Assembly (NCBI GenBank): GCA_032229625.1
Contig: JAVTVZ010000087.1
Span: 1 to 64,000 of the forward strand
Reading direction: 5' to 3'
Origin: Kineosphaera sp032229625
GTDB lineage: Bacteria; Actinomycetota; Actinomycetes; Actinomycetales; Dermatophilaceae
Length of the DNA stretch: 64,000 bases
Under the pieces are notes generated by a model. It made no database searches. It was not told where the DNA came from and saw only the letters and a list, made by a program, of their open reading frames with translations. Positions 7,944 through 16,601 of this stretch are shown here, in pieces (the stretch's first letter is position 1; each line of letters starts with the position of its first letter). The translations under genes and the position numbers were made by a program.

Positions 7944-8113
7944 GCAGGCGCCTGACCTGGACGAATGTCCTTGAGCCGCAAGGCTGTCCGCGCATCGGGG
8001 AGGGCTGGGTGCGCGCCCTGCGACGCCGGCGAGCGCGGGGCTGCGCGGCGCGCGGCGTGGGCGGGCAGGGGCGGCGGCGCGGGCTCGGGCGCGGGGTCTG
8101 CCAGGGTGGTGGC

Positions 8114-8635
8114 ATGGCCCGTCGAGAACACCGCGAGCACCACCGATCCGGCGCGGGAGGCACCCCCGCGACGGTCGAGCTCACCGCCGCGCAGGTCCCC
8201 TTCACCGAGCACGAGTACGAGCACGATCCGCGCGCCCAGTCCTTCGGGCTCGAGGCCGCGCAGGCGCTCGGGCTGGCACCCGAGGTCGTCTACAAGACGC
8301 TGCTCGTCGCCCTGGAGTCGGCCCCGCCGCCGGCCCTGGCCGTCGTCGTCGTGCCGGTCGACCGGCAGGTCGACCTCAAGGCCGCCGCGCACGCCCTCGG
8401 CGCGAAGAAGGCCGCGATGGCCGACCCCGCGGCCGCGCAGCGCAGCACCGGCTACGTCGTCGGGGGCATCAGCCCCTTCGGGCAGCGGCGGCGGCTGCCG
8501 ACCGTCCTCGACGACGACGCGGCCGGTCACGAGACCATCTACGTCTCGGGGGGTCGACGCGGCTACGACCTCGGCGTCGCCCCCGAGGATCTGCTGCGGG
8601 TGCTCGACGCGACCCTGGCGCCCATCTCCCGCTGA
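8114..8635 (+). CDS. ybaK: YbaK-type Cys-tRNA(Pro)/Cys-tRNA(Cys) deacylase
   Basis: 173 residues. The YbaK/EbsC/ProX fold is recognisable by AAQALGLAPEVVYKTLLVAL, with the family's catalytic Lys in VYKTLLV. It continues through DLKAAAHALGAKKAAMAD, the TGYVVGGISPFG glycine-rich loop and ETIYVSGGRRGYDL. It hydrolyses mischarged Cys-tRNA(Pro). ATG 8114 places the first family-conserved residues about 20 codons in; the frame is open further upstream without a better start. It is probably monocistronic. Confidence 0.93.
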   Translation: MARREHREHHRSGAGGTPATVELTAAQVPFTEHEYEHDPRAQSFGLEAAQALGLAPEVVYKTLLVALESAPPPALAVVVVPVDRQVDLKAAAHALGAKKAAMADPAAAQRSTGYVVGGISPFGQRRRLPTVLDDDAAGHETIYVSGGRRGYDLGVAPEDLLRVLDATLAPISR

Positions 8636-8800
8636 GTCGCCCGCACCCTGCCGCCCTCTCCGCGGCCCGCTCCGCCGCCTGCTCTGCCCACCAGGCTGCT
8701 GCCGCTCGCCGGGCCGGCTCCGGGTGGTGACTGGACACGCGGGCGCGCCGAATCGGAGGATGGCCGGGCCGTCCGCGCGTGCGGACCCGAGAGGGGACCG

Positions 8801-9754
8801 ATGACCGACACCCGCCCCGTGATGCTGCTCGACTCGGCATCGCTGTACTTCCGCGCGTTCTACGGCGTGCCGGACCGGCGCGAGGATCCGGCGACCCCGC
8901 AGAACAACGCGATCCGCGGCTTCCTCGACATGATCGCGACGCTGGTCTCGGCCCATCACCCCGGCGGGCTCGTCGCCTGCTGGGACGACGACTGGCGGCC
9001 CGCGTTCCGCGTCGAGGCGATCAGCAGCTACAAGACCCATCGGCTCGCGGACCTGCCCGCCGGGGAGCCCGAGGCCGAGGCGGTGCCCGACGAGCTCGGG
9101 CCGCAGGTGCCGGTCATCGTCGCCTCGCTCGCGGCGTTGGGGATCACCCGGCTGGGCGCGCCCGGCTACGAGGCCGACGACGTCATCGGCACCCTGGCCA
9201 CGCGCGCCGTCGCGCAGGGCCGCCCGGTCGACATCGTCACCGGCGACCGGGATCTCTTCCAGCTCGTCGACGACGCCGCCGGGGTGCGGGTGCTGTACAC
9301 CGCTCGCGGGGGCGTGCGCGACCCCGACGTCGTCGACGAGGCCTACCTGCGCTCGACCTACGACGTGGCCGGTGGTGACGCCTATGCCGACTTCGCGGTG
9401 CTGCGCGGCGATCCGAGCGACGGGCTGCCGGGTGTCAAGGGTGTGGGGCCCAAGAGCGCGGCGACGCTGCTGGGCCGCTACGGCGACCTCGCGGGGATCC
9501 GCGCGGCGCTGGCCGACGGCGACCCGGGCATCAAGGGCGCGCAGCGCACGCGGCTGCTGGAGGCGGGCGACTATCTCGACGCGGCGCCCCGGGTCGTGCG
9601 CGTCGTGCGCGACATCGACCTCGGCGACCTCGGCGATGTCGACGACGCGCTGCCGGCGCAGGTCGCCGACCCCGTCGCGATGTCGCGGCTCGCGCTGGAC
9701 TACCGGCTCACGGGTGCCTTCACCCGGCTCGTCGCCGCGCTCGGGGTCGGCTGA
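8801..9754 (+). CDS. 5'-3' exonuclease (PolA N-terminal-like, FEN/H3TH)
   Basis: 317 residues, a stand-alone PIN/FEN nuclease. Acidic metal-site segments appear in order: MLLDSASLYFRAFYG, ACWDDDWRPAFR, YEADDVIGTLA, IVTGDRDLFQLV, then the helix-3-turn-helix LRGDPSDGLPGVKGVGPKSA that binds DNA. It matches the family of actinobacterial 5'-3' exonucleases distinct from DNA polymerase I, thought to act on flaps and RNA primers. GAGAGGGGA precedes the ATG. It converges on the LysR gene with 30 bases between stops. Confidence 0.93.
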   Translation: MTDTRPVMLLDSASLYFRAFYGVPDRREDPATPQNNAIRGFLDMIATLVSAHHPGGLVACWDDDWRPAFRVEAISSYKTHRLADLPAGEPEAEAVPDELGPQVPVIVASLAALGITRLGAPGYEADDVIGTLATRAVAQGRPVDIVTGDRDLFQLVDDAAGVRVLYTARGGVRDPDVVDEAYLRSTYDVAGGDAYADFAVLRGDPSDGLPGVKGVGPKSAATLLGRYGDLAGIRAALADGDPGIKGAQRTRLLEAGDYLDAAPRVVRVVRDIDLGDLGDVDDALPAQVADPVAMSRLALDYRLTGAFTRLVAALGVG

Positions 9755-9784
9755 GCCGCACCCCGGCTCGGGCTGCGGGCCGCC

Positions 9785-10711
9785 TCATCCCGGCGCTCGC
9801 GGCGGCGCGAGCCGGCCGTAGCCGGCGCTCGTGCGCAACGTCGCGATGAAGTCGCCGACGACCTCACCGGCCGACGCGGCGACGAGCGCCCCGACCTGCC
9901 GCGACGCGTGGGGATGGTCGATCGGCAGCTCCACGAGCGCGTCGTCCAGCGGCCCGGGCGTGCTCGGCATGATCGTCACGCCGACGCCCGCGGCGACCAG
10001 CCCCTTGGCGACGCGGGAGTCGTCGACCTGCAGCGTGCCCTGCGCCGGCACCGACTCCCACGACAGCAACTGCCGCACGGAGTCGTGCAGGCCGAAGCCG
10101 GGGGCGAGGATGATGACCTCGAAAGCGGCGATCTCCGCAGGCCGCACCGGCCTGTCCAGCAGGGCCAGCGGGTGCTGCCGGGGCGCGACGAGCACGAGGG
10201 GCTCGACGAAGAGCGGGGCGACGCCCATCCCCTGGGGCTGCGGCGGGTCGGCGACGATCGCGATGTCGACCTCGTCGGCCAGCGCCTTGTCGATGCAGTG
10301 CTGCCGGGAGCCGTGCGCCAGGGAGAAGCGCACGCCCGGATGCCGCGCGCGGAAGCGGGCCACCGCCCGCGGCACGTAGGTCTCGCCGAGCACCGCCTGG
10401 AAGGCGATCGAGATCACCGCGTCGGCCGCGGCCTCGGTGCGCCGCGCCGCGAGCAGACCGTCGCCCAGCACCGCGAACGCCTCCGTCGCCGCACCCGCCA
10501 GCTGCCGGCCCGCGTCGGTCAGGACCAGTCCGCGGCCGTGCCGCCGGGTCAGCTGGGCGCCGACGCGCCGGGTCAGCCGGGCCAGCGCGCGGCTCGCCGA
10601 GGGCTGCGGCAGGCGCAGCTCGTCGGCGGCGGCGGTGACGCTGCCGGTCCGCGCGAAGGCCACGAGCACCGGCAGATCGGTGAGCAGATCCCGACTCTCC
10701 GCCTCATTCAT
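9785..10711 (-). CDS. LysR family transcriptional regulator
   Basis: 308 residues. The N-terminal winged helix-turn-helix is clear: LPVLVAFARTGSVTAAADEL, then RLPQPSASRALARLTRRVGA. The effector domain from about residue 90 has the ISIAFQAVLG start and the ADEVDIAIVADPP segment typical of LysR periplasmic-binding-like domains. ATG 10711 is used. It is divergent from the MFS exporter gene 70 bases away, the usual arrangement for a LysR activator or repressor of its neighbour. The spacer contains gtcct-N8-aggac (10712-10729), a plausible LysR-type site. Confidence 0.94.
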   Translation of the reverse strand: MNEAESRDLLTDLPVLVAFARTGSVTAAADELRLPQPSASRALARLTRRVGAQLTRRHGRGLVLTDAGRQLAGAATEAFAVLGDGLLAARRTEAAADAVISIAFQAVLGETYVPRAVARFRARHPGVRFSLAHGSRQHCIDKALADEVDIAIVADPPQPQGMGVAPLFVEPLVLVAPRQHPLALLDRPVRPAEIAAFEVIILAPGFGLHDSVRQLLSWESVPAQGTLQVDDSRVAKGLVAAGVGVTIMPSTPGPLDDALVELPIDHPHASRQVGALVAASAGEVVGDFIATLRTSAGYGRLAPPRAPG

Positions 10712-10780
10712 GTCCTCAGCGTATAGGACGGCGACACTTTGGCATTGGTCATATCTGCAGGGACTTCCTAACCTGACGGA
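10712..10780. promoter_or_regulatory. LysR/MFS divergent control region
   Basis: Holds the inverted repeat gtcct-N8-aggac (10712-10729). For the exporter, TTGGTC (10745-10750), an 18-base spacer and TAACCT (10769-10774) stand 6 bases before GTG 10781, which predicts a leaderless mRNA. Confidence 0.45.
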
Positions 10781-12160
10781 GTGACACCAACGACCCAGGA
10801 CCCGCGGCACCCGACCCCGGACGCGCGCCGATACCGGCGGATGATGGCGGCACTGCTCGCCGCCGGCATCGCCAGCTTCGCCGAGCTGTATGCCGTGCAA
10901 GCGGTCCTGCCCGAGCTGTCCGCGACCCTCGGCGTCACCCCTGCCGACGCCGCGCTCACCGTCTCCACCGCCACCCTCGGCCTCGCGCTCGGCGTGCTCC
11001 CGTGGGCGTGGGCCGCCGACCGGCTCGGCCGCCTGCGCTCGATGAAGATCAGCGTCTGCGCGATGGTGGTCCTCGGGACCGCCGCGGTCTTCGCGCCGAC
11101 GTTCGAGATCATGCTGGCCCTGCGCTTCCTCAGCGGCGCCGCCCTGGCCGCCGTGCCGGTGCTCGCCGTCGCCTACGTGCACGAGGAGCTGCACGGCGCG
11201 CGCGCCGCGGCCGCCGCCACCGCCTACATCTCCGGCACGACGATCGGTGGCGCCGTCGGGCGGCTCGTCGCCGGCCCGCTCGCGCCGTGGCTCGGCTGGC
11301 GCGGGGCGCTGCTCGTCGTCGGCGCCGGCAGCCTCGTCGCGGCCGTCACGTTCATCGTGCTGGCACCCGTGCCGCACAGCGACCGGCGCGACGCCGGCCG
11401 CGACGGTGGCGGCGGAGTCCGCGCCGCCCGGCTGCCGCAGCTGCCCCGGCTGCGGCGCGCCCTGGCCGACCCGGCGCTCGCGCACATCTACCTCGCGGCA
11501 CCGCTGATCACCGGCGGCTTCGTCGGCGTCTTCAACTTCCTGCAGTTCCGGCTCGGCGCGCCGCCCTTCGCGCTGCCCGCCGGGGTCGTCTCGCTCGTCT
11601 TCCTCGCCTACGGCGCCGGCACGATCTCCTCCCGGCTCGGGGGCACGTGGCTGCCGCGCATCGGCTTCCCCGCCGTGTGCGCCCTCGGCCTGGGGACCAT
11701 GGCGCTCGGGGTCCTCGCGATGCTGCCCGACCATCTCGGGCTGCTCGTGCTCGGCCTGGTGCTCTTCACCGGCGGCTTCTTCGTCACTCACGCGGCGGCC
11801 GTCGCCGCGACCGGCGCCCTCGCCGCGCCGGCGATCCGCGGGCAGGCCAGCGCGCTCTACACGATCGGCTATTACGTCGGCTCCGGCGTCGTGGGCTGGC
11901 TCGTCGGGCTCGTCTTCGAGGCGGCGGGCTGGACGCCCTTCAGTGCCGTCATCGTCGGGCTCATCGCGCTCGGCGCCGGGCTGCTCGTCACGACCCCGAC
12001 CCGGCACGCCCCCGGCGTGACCCGGCCGGTGCGGCGCCCCGCCGCGACGCCCACCGCCGCCGCATCGGCGGCGCCCGCATCGGCGGCGCCCGCACCCGCG
12101 GCGGACCGGCCCACTCCCCCGACCCGGCGACTCGCGGCACCGATGCCGAGCGGGCGCTGA
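10781..12160 (+). CDS. MFS transporter, likely drug or metabolite exporter
   Basis: 459 residues with twelve predicted membrane helices. The MFS loop 2-3 motif WAADRLGRLRSMK is present, and helix 4-5 shows the exporter pattern GARAAAAATAYISGTTIGGAVGRL. The N-terminal FAELYAVQAVLPEL resembles the YnfM/arabinose-efflux group. After the last helix a 55-residue Ala/Pro-rich tail with AASAAPASAAPAPAA is probably disordered. The start is GTG 10781, leaderless by promoter position. Control by the divergent LysR is inferred. Substrate unknown. Confidence 0.9.
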   Translation: MTPTTQDPRHPTPDARRYRRMMAALLAAGIASFAELYAVQAVLPELSATLGVTPADAALTVSTATLGLALGVLPWAWAADRLGRLRSMKISVCAMVVLGTAAVFAPTFEIMLALRFLSGAALAAVPVLAVAYVHEELHGARAAAAATAYISGTTIGGAVGRLVAGPLAPWLGWRGALLVVGAGSLVAAVTFIVLAPVPHSDRRDAGRDGGGGVRAARLPQLPRLRRALADPALAHIYLAAPLITGGFVGVFNFLQFRLGAPPFALPAGVVSLVFLAYGAGTISSRLGGTWLPRIGFPAVCALGLGTMALGVLAMLPDHLGLLVLGLVLFTGGFFVTHAAAVAATGALAAPAIRGQASALYTIGYYVGSGVVGWLVGLVFEAAGWTPFSAVIVGLIALGAGLLVTTPTRHAPGVTRPVRRPAATPTAAASAAPASAAPAPAADRPTPPTRRLAAPMPSGR

Positions 12161-12274
12161 CCAGAGGCACGTCGACACCACGGGCGCCTCGGGTCGATAC
12201 CGCAGGTGCGCAGCCGCGGAAATCACCGAGTGCCCCGTGACAATCGCAGGGTCGGGTCGGGGTAGGACTGGGCC

Positions 12275-13435
12275 ATGAGCGAGCACATGTCCGACGACCT
12301 GACCGCCGCGGGACGCGACGTCCGACCCTTCACCGACGAGCTGCGCGCCGAGCACGCCGTCGTGCAGAATTCCTCCGGCGAGTGGTGCGTGCTGCGCCAC
12401 GCCCAGGTCGTCGAGGCCGCGACCGACGACCTCACCTACTCCAGCGCGGTGTCCCGCCACCTGCAGGTCCCCAACGGCCTCGACGGCGCGATGCACGACG
12501 CCTTCCGGGCGCTGGTCGACGAGTTCTTCACGGCGCCGGCCCTGGCGCCCTACGCCCCGCTCTTCCGGCAGATCGCCGACAGGATCGTCGCGGACCTGCC
12601 GCGCGACCGCAGCGTCGACGCCGTCGACGACATCGGGGCCGTCTACGCCGTGCGGGCCCAGTGCGGGTGGCTCGGCTGGCCGGAGGATCTCGAGCCGCAG
12701 CTGCTGGACTGGATGACGCAGAACCACGCGGCGACCCGGTCCGGGGACTACTCGTGGACAGCGGCCGTCGCCGCGGACTTCGACGCGATCATCACCGCGA
12801 TCGTGGCGCCGCGCCGCGTCGACGCCGCGGGCGCCCCCGACGATCTGACGACCCGGCTCGTGCGCTCCCGCGTGCAGGGACAGCCGCTGTCGCAGGACCA
12901 GGTCGTCTCGATCCTGCGCAACTGGACCGGCGGCGACCTCGGCTCCATCGCCCTGTGCGTCGGTGTCGTCGTCGCGCACCTCGCCGGCGCACCCCAGGTG
13001 CTCGCCTCCCTCGCCGACGCCGACGACGAGCACCTCGACGCGGTGCTGGAGGAGATCCTGCGGCTGGACAATCCCTTCGTCTCCAACCGGCGCGTCACGA
13101 CTCGCCCGACGACCCTCGGCGGCCAGGAGCTGCCCGCCGGCGCGCGGATCAAGCTGCACTGGACATCGGCGAACAGGGATGAATCGGTCTTCGGCGTCGA
13201 CGACTTCGACCCGTCGGCGCACCGCGGCGACAACCTGGTCTACGGCGTCGGGCGACACGTGTGCCCCGGCCGGCCGCTCGCGGCGCTCCAGATGCGGGCG
13301 CTCGTGCGGGCTCTCATCGCAGGCACCGGTGGCCTCGCCCTCGACCCCGACAACCCGCCCGAGCGGGAGATCTCACCCGTCGGCGGCTACCGGCACGTCC
13401 CGGTCCTCCTGCGCCCGGGCTCGGCCGACTCGTGA
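12275..13435 (+). CDS. Cytochrome P450
   Basis: 386 residues, typical of soluble bacterial P450s. The heme loop VYGVGRHVCPGRPLA gives the proximal Cys near residue 330, and the ExxR pair is in EEILRLDNP. The I-helix reads NWTGGDLGSIALC: the acid is present but the usual following Thr of the oxygen-activating pair is absent. Two Met codons five apart (MSEHM) leave slight doubt about the start. No redox partner is next to it. Its TGA abuts the helY stop so that both lie in the palindrome TGATCA. Substrate unknown. Confidence 0.93.
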   Translation: MSEHMSDDLTAAGRDVRPFTDELRAEHAVVQNSSGEWCVLRHAQVVEAATDDLTYSSAVSRHLQVPNGLDGAMHDAFRALVDEFFTAPALAPYAPLFRQIADRIVADLPRDRSVDAVDDIGAVYAVRAQCGWLGWPEDLEPQLLDWMTQNHAATRSGDYSWTAAVAADFDAIITAIVAPRRVDAAGAPDDLTTRLVRSRVQGQPLSQDQVVSILRNWTGGDLGSIALCVGVVVAHLAGAPQVLASLADADDEHLDAVLEEILRLDNPFVSNRRVTTRPTTLGGQELPAGARIKLHWTSANRDESVFGVDDFDPSAHRGDNLVYGVGRHVCPGRPLAALQMRALVRALIAGTGGLALDPDNPPEREISPVGGYRHVPVLLRPGSADS

Positions 13436-16369
13436 TCAGTCGATCCGGTCGGCGGCGACGACCCCGCGCATGACCGCGGCGACGGCCCGGCGGGCGGTCG
13501 CGCGCAGCTCCGGCTCGGGCGCGGCGACGGCGAGCTGGTCGAGCAGGTCGACGATCTGCTTGCAACGGCGCACGAAGTCACCGGCCGCCAGGTCGGTGTC
13601 GCGCAGGACGACCTCGAGGCGCTGCCCCGCCGCCCACCGGTGCACCGGCCACGCCAGCCCGGGATCGGGGTAGGCGGTCAACGACACCGACTCCGCCGCC
13701 TCGAGGTCTTCCAACTCGCTCCACAGCCGCACCATCTGGTCGTGGGCGAGCTCGACGTCGTCGCCCGGCATCCGCGCCTGACGGGTCTCGTCCTCGCGGC
13801 GCGGCTCATAGACCAGGCACGACACGGCGGCCGCCAGCCCGGCCGCGTCCAGGCGCCGCCACACACCGGCGCGCAGACACTGGGCCGTCAGCAGGTCCCG
13901 CTCGGTGTAGAGGCGCGCGAGGCGCCGCCCGTCGGGTGTCACCGTGTCGCCGCCGTCGTCGAGGTAGCCCAGCCGCGTCAGCAGCCCGCAGATCCGCTCG
14001 AAGGTGCGGGCGACCGAGTTGGTGCGGCCCGCGACGCGGCGCCGCAGCCCGTCGGTCTCGCGGCGCAACCGGTAGTAGCGCTCGGCCCAGCGGGCGTGAT
14101 GCTCCCGGTCGGGGCAGCCGTGCACGGGGTGCGCGCGCAGCGCCCGGCGCAGCTCGTCGATGCGGGCCTGCACGTCGCGGGCGCCGGCGTCGAGCCGCTG
14201 GGCGGCGGACTTGCGCTCCCCCGGGGGGCGGCTCGTCGCCACCTGCGCCCGCATCGTCGCGGCGAGGTCGCGGCGCTGCGTGGCGACGCGCACGTTGAGG
14301 GTCTTGGGCAGGCGGATCCGCCCCAGCGGCTCGACCGGCACGTCGAGATCGGCGGCCACGAGCCGCCGCTGCCGCGCGTCCTCGGTGACGACGAGCACGT
14401 CCGGTGCGCCGGGGCGGCCCGCGCGCCCGGCCGGCCGGCCGCGGGAGATCCCGACGACGACCGCCCGCCCGCTGTGTCGGCCGTCGACGAGCGAGACGAC
14501 GTCGCCGGGCGACAGCGCGGCCAGGCTCTCCTCGACGAGCCGCCCGCGGTGCGCCGACCGCTCCCGCGCCGCGCCCTTCTCCAGCGTCGAGACCTCGTCG
14601 CGCATCGCCGCATACTCGGCGAAATCCCCGAGCTCGCACGTCATCGCCTGCGCATAGCCGGCGAGGGCCTCGTCGTGCTCGGTGATCTGACGGGTCAGGC
14701 CGACGACCGCGCGGTCGGCCTGGAACTGCGCGAACGACGTCTGCAACACCTGCGCCGCCTGCGCCCGGCCCATCCGCTCCACGAGGTTGACCGCCATGTT
14801 GTAGGTCGGTCGGAAGCTGCTGCGCAGCGGATACGTGCGCGTCGAGGCGAGTCCGGCGACCGCGAGCGGATCCATCGACGGGTGCCACAGCACGACGGCG
14901 TGCCCCTCGACGTCGATGCCGCGCCGGCCCGCGCGGCCGGTGAGCTGGGTGTATTCGGCCGGTGTGATGTCGGCGTGGGTCTGGCCGTTGAACTTCACGA
15001 GCTTCTCCAGCACGACCGTGCGGGCCGGCATGTTGATGCCCAACGCGAGGGTCTCGGTGGCGAAGACACACGTGATCTCGCCGGCGGTGAAGAGCTCCTC
15101 GACGATCTCGCGGAAGGTCGGCAGCATCCCGGCGTGATGGGCCGCGAAGCCGCGGCTCAGGCCCGCGACGAAGTCCCAGTAGCCGAGCACCGACAGGTCC
15201 TCCGGCGCGATACCGGCGACCCGGCTCTCCACGAGCCGGGTGATGCGCTCGCCGGCGGCGTCGTCGACGAGCCGCACGTCCCAGCTGAGCAGCTGGCCGA
15301 CGGCGGCGTCGCAGCCGGCGCGGCTGAAGATGAAGGTGATCGCCGGCAGCAGCCCGTTGCGGTCGAGCAGGGCGACGACCTCCGCGCGGCTCGGGGCGGA
15401 CCCGCGGGCACCGGTAGGGGGTCGCTCGTCGCGGGTCCACACCGGGGAGTCCACCCGGCCGCCGCGCTGGGCCGCCGCCGGCCGCGCGCGTCGATCGTCG
15501 GAGCCGCCGCGGCGTGCCTTGCCGCGCCGCCCGTGGGGGGCGCCGGCGTCCTCGCGGCGACCGTGCCGGGCCCCGCGGGCGCTGCCCGGGCGGGCGACCC
15601 GCTCGCGGATCGCGGCGAGCAGGTCGGGGTTGACCGCGTCGGCGGGCGCGCGGCCGTCGGCGCCCGGGGTCGGGGCGTGCTCGATGAAGAGGTCGTAGAT
15701 GTCGCGGCCCACGAGCATGTGCTGCCACAGCGGCACCGGGCGGTGCTCGGAGACGACGACCTCGGTGTCGCCGCGGACCGCGCCGAGCCAGGCGCCGAAC
15801 TCCTCGGCGTTGCTGACGGTCGCCGACAGCGACGCGACGAGCACGTCCTGCGGCAGGTGGATGATGACCTCTTCCCAGACGGCGCCGCGGAAGCGGTCGG
15901 CGAGGTAGTGCACCTCGTCCATGACGACATACCCCAGGCCCGCGAGGGTGTCCGATTCCCCGTACAGCATGTTGCGCAGCACCTCGGTCGTCATGACGAC
16001 GACCGGTGCCTCGCCGTTGATCGAGGAGTCGCCGGTGAGCAGGCCGACGGCGTCACTGCCGTGGCGGCGCACCAGGTCGGCGTACTTCTGGTTGCTCAGC
16101 GCCTTGATGGGGGTCGTGTAGAACGCCTTGCGGCCGCTCGTCAGCGCCAGGTGCACCGCGAACTCCCCCACGACCGTCTTGCCGGCGCCCGTCGGGGCGG
16201 CGACGAGCACGCCGCGACCGTCCTCGAGCGCTGCAGCCGCGCGCTCCTGGAAATCATCGAGCGGGAAGTCGAGGGTCGCGGTGAACTGCGCGAGCTTCGG
16301 GTGCCGCGCGGTCCCCCGCCGGCGTGCGTCCGCGAAGCGTTCGGCGGGGCTGAGCTGGTCGGCCGACAT
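13436..16369 (-). CDS. helY: Ski2/Mtr4-type DEAD/DEAH-box helicase HelY
   Basis: 977 residues. Walker A APTGAGKT at about 58-65, motif Ia TTPIKALSNQKY, motif II VVMDEVHYL, motif III SLSATVSN, motif IV-VI segments AFATETLALGINMPARTVV and QLTGRAGRRGID, then the C-terminal Ski2/DSHCT region. A charged linker of about 70 residues (Arg/Gly-rich, around residues 240-310) interrupts the core and is probably disordered. It is an ATP-dependent RNA/DNA helicase conserved beside tatAC and pafBC in actinobacteria. ATG 16369 follows a PafBC-type promoter by 6 bases, so the mRNA may be leaderless and damage-induced. Confidence 0.95.
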   Translation of the reverse strand: MSADQLSPAERFADARRRGTARHPKLAQFTATLDFPLDDFQERAAAALEDGRGVLVAAPTGAGKTVVGEFAVHLALTSGRKAFYTTPIKALSNQKYADLVRRHGSDAVGLLTGDSSINGEAPVVVMTTEVLRNMLYGESDTLAGLGYVVMDEVHYLADRFRGAVWEEVIIHLPQDVLVASLSATVSNAEEFGAWLGAVRGDTEVVVSEHRPVPLWQHMLVGRDIYDLFIEHAPTPGADGRAPADAVNPDLLAAIRERVARPGSARGARHGRREDAGAPHGRRGKARRGGSDDRRARPAAAQRGGRVDSPVWTRDERPPTGARGSAPSRAEVVALLDRNGLLPAITFIFSRAGCDAAVGQLLSWDVRLVDDAAGERITRLVESRVAGIAPEDLSVLGYWDFVAGLSRGFAAHHAGMLPTFREIVEELFTAGEITCVFATETLALGINMPARTVVLEKLVKFNGQTHADITPAEYTQLTGRAGRRGIDVEGHAVVLWHPSMDPLAVAGLASTRTYPLRSSFRPTYNMAVNLVERMGRAQAAQVLQTSFAQFQADRAVVGLTRQITEHDEALAGYAQAMTCELGDFAEYAAMRDEVSTLEKGAARERSAHRGRLVEESLAALSPGDVVSLVDGRHSGRAVVVGISRGRPAGRAGRPGAPDVLVVTEDARQRRLVAADLDVPVEPLGRIRLPKTLNVRVATQRRDLAATMRAQVATSRPPGERKSAAQRLDAGARDVQARIDELRRALRAHPVHGCPDREHHARWAERYYRLRRETDGLRRRVAGRTNSVARTFERICGLLTRLGYLDDGGDTVTPDGRRLARLYTERDLLTAQCLRAGVWRRLDAAGLAAAVSCLVYEPRREDETRQARMPGDDVELAHDQMVRLWSELEDLEAAESVSLTAYPDPGLAWPVHRWAAGQRLEVVLRDTDLAAGDFVRRCKQIVDLLDQLAVAAPEPELRATARRAVAAVMRGVVAADRID

Positions 16370-16375
16370 GTCGAC

Positions 16376-16398
16376 ACCGTACGTCACGGGTCCGACAA
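16376..16398 (-). promoter_or_regulatory. PafBC-type DNA-damage promoter of helY
   Basis: On the minus strand TTGTCGGAC, 8 bases, TACGGT. The consensus of the LexA-independent (RecA-NDp, PafBC) promoter is TTGTCRGTG-N8-TANNNT. Seven of nine upstream positions match; the spacing and -10 are perfect. It ends 6 bases before ATG 16369. Confidence 0.6.
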
Positions 16399-16429
16399 CC
16401 TTCGCGACGTCGGGCCACGGTGAGGCAGC

Positions 16430-16511
16430 GGTGGGCCCGCGGTGGGCCACTGTGGGCCAGCTGTGGGCCAGCTGTGGGCCAGCTGTGGGCCACTGTGGGC
16501 CGGCGCTGGGC
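16430..16511. repeat. 11-base tandem repeats between helY and the GT4 gene
   Basis: Units of gtgggccagct and close variants (gtgggccactg, gtgggcccgcg) repeat about seven times with 9-11-base steps, near one helical turn. It lies upstream of both divergent genes. Confidence 0.75.
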
Positions 16512-16601
16512 CCGCTGCCGACCTCCGCGCCGGCGCCACGCCGAGGCCGAGCGCCGCCGGTTGATCGGCGAGATCGCTTGGGGGACCTAGGCTGTCGTCT
16601 C

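Larger units (their letters stand above)
7386..8113. other. 728-base intergenic region between divergent lnt and ybaK genes
   Basis: No convincing protein gene on either strand. It holds a minus-strand promoter with a palindromic spacer (7770-7797), a strongly folded element followed by a T tract on the minus strand (7527-7612) and a cluster of short perfect hairpins (7864-7943). An open minus-strand frame crosses it and ends in a GTGA overlap with lnt, but its sequence resembles no family. Confidence 0.5.

Noticed and set aside
9785..13258. Minus-strand open frame running on from the LysR gene through MFS and P450
   Set aside because: Only the first 308 codons from ATG 10711 match LysR. The upstream extension is antisense to two recognisable genes.
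13640..16423. 927-codon plus-strand frame opposite helY
   Set aside because: Antisense shadow of an unambiguous helicase.
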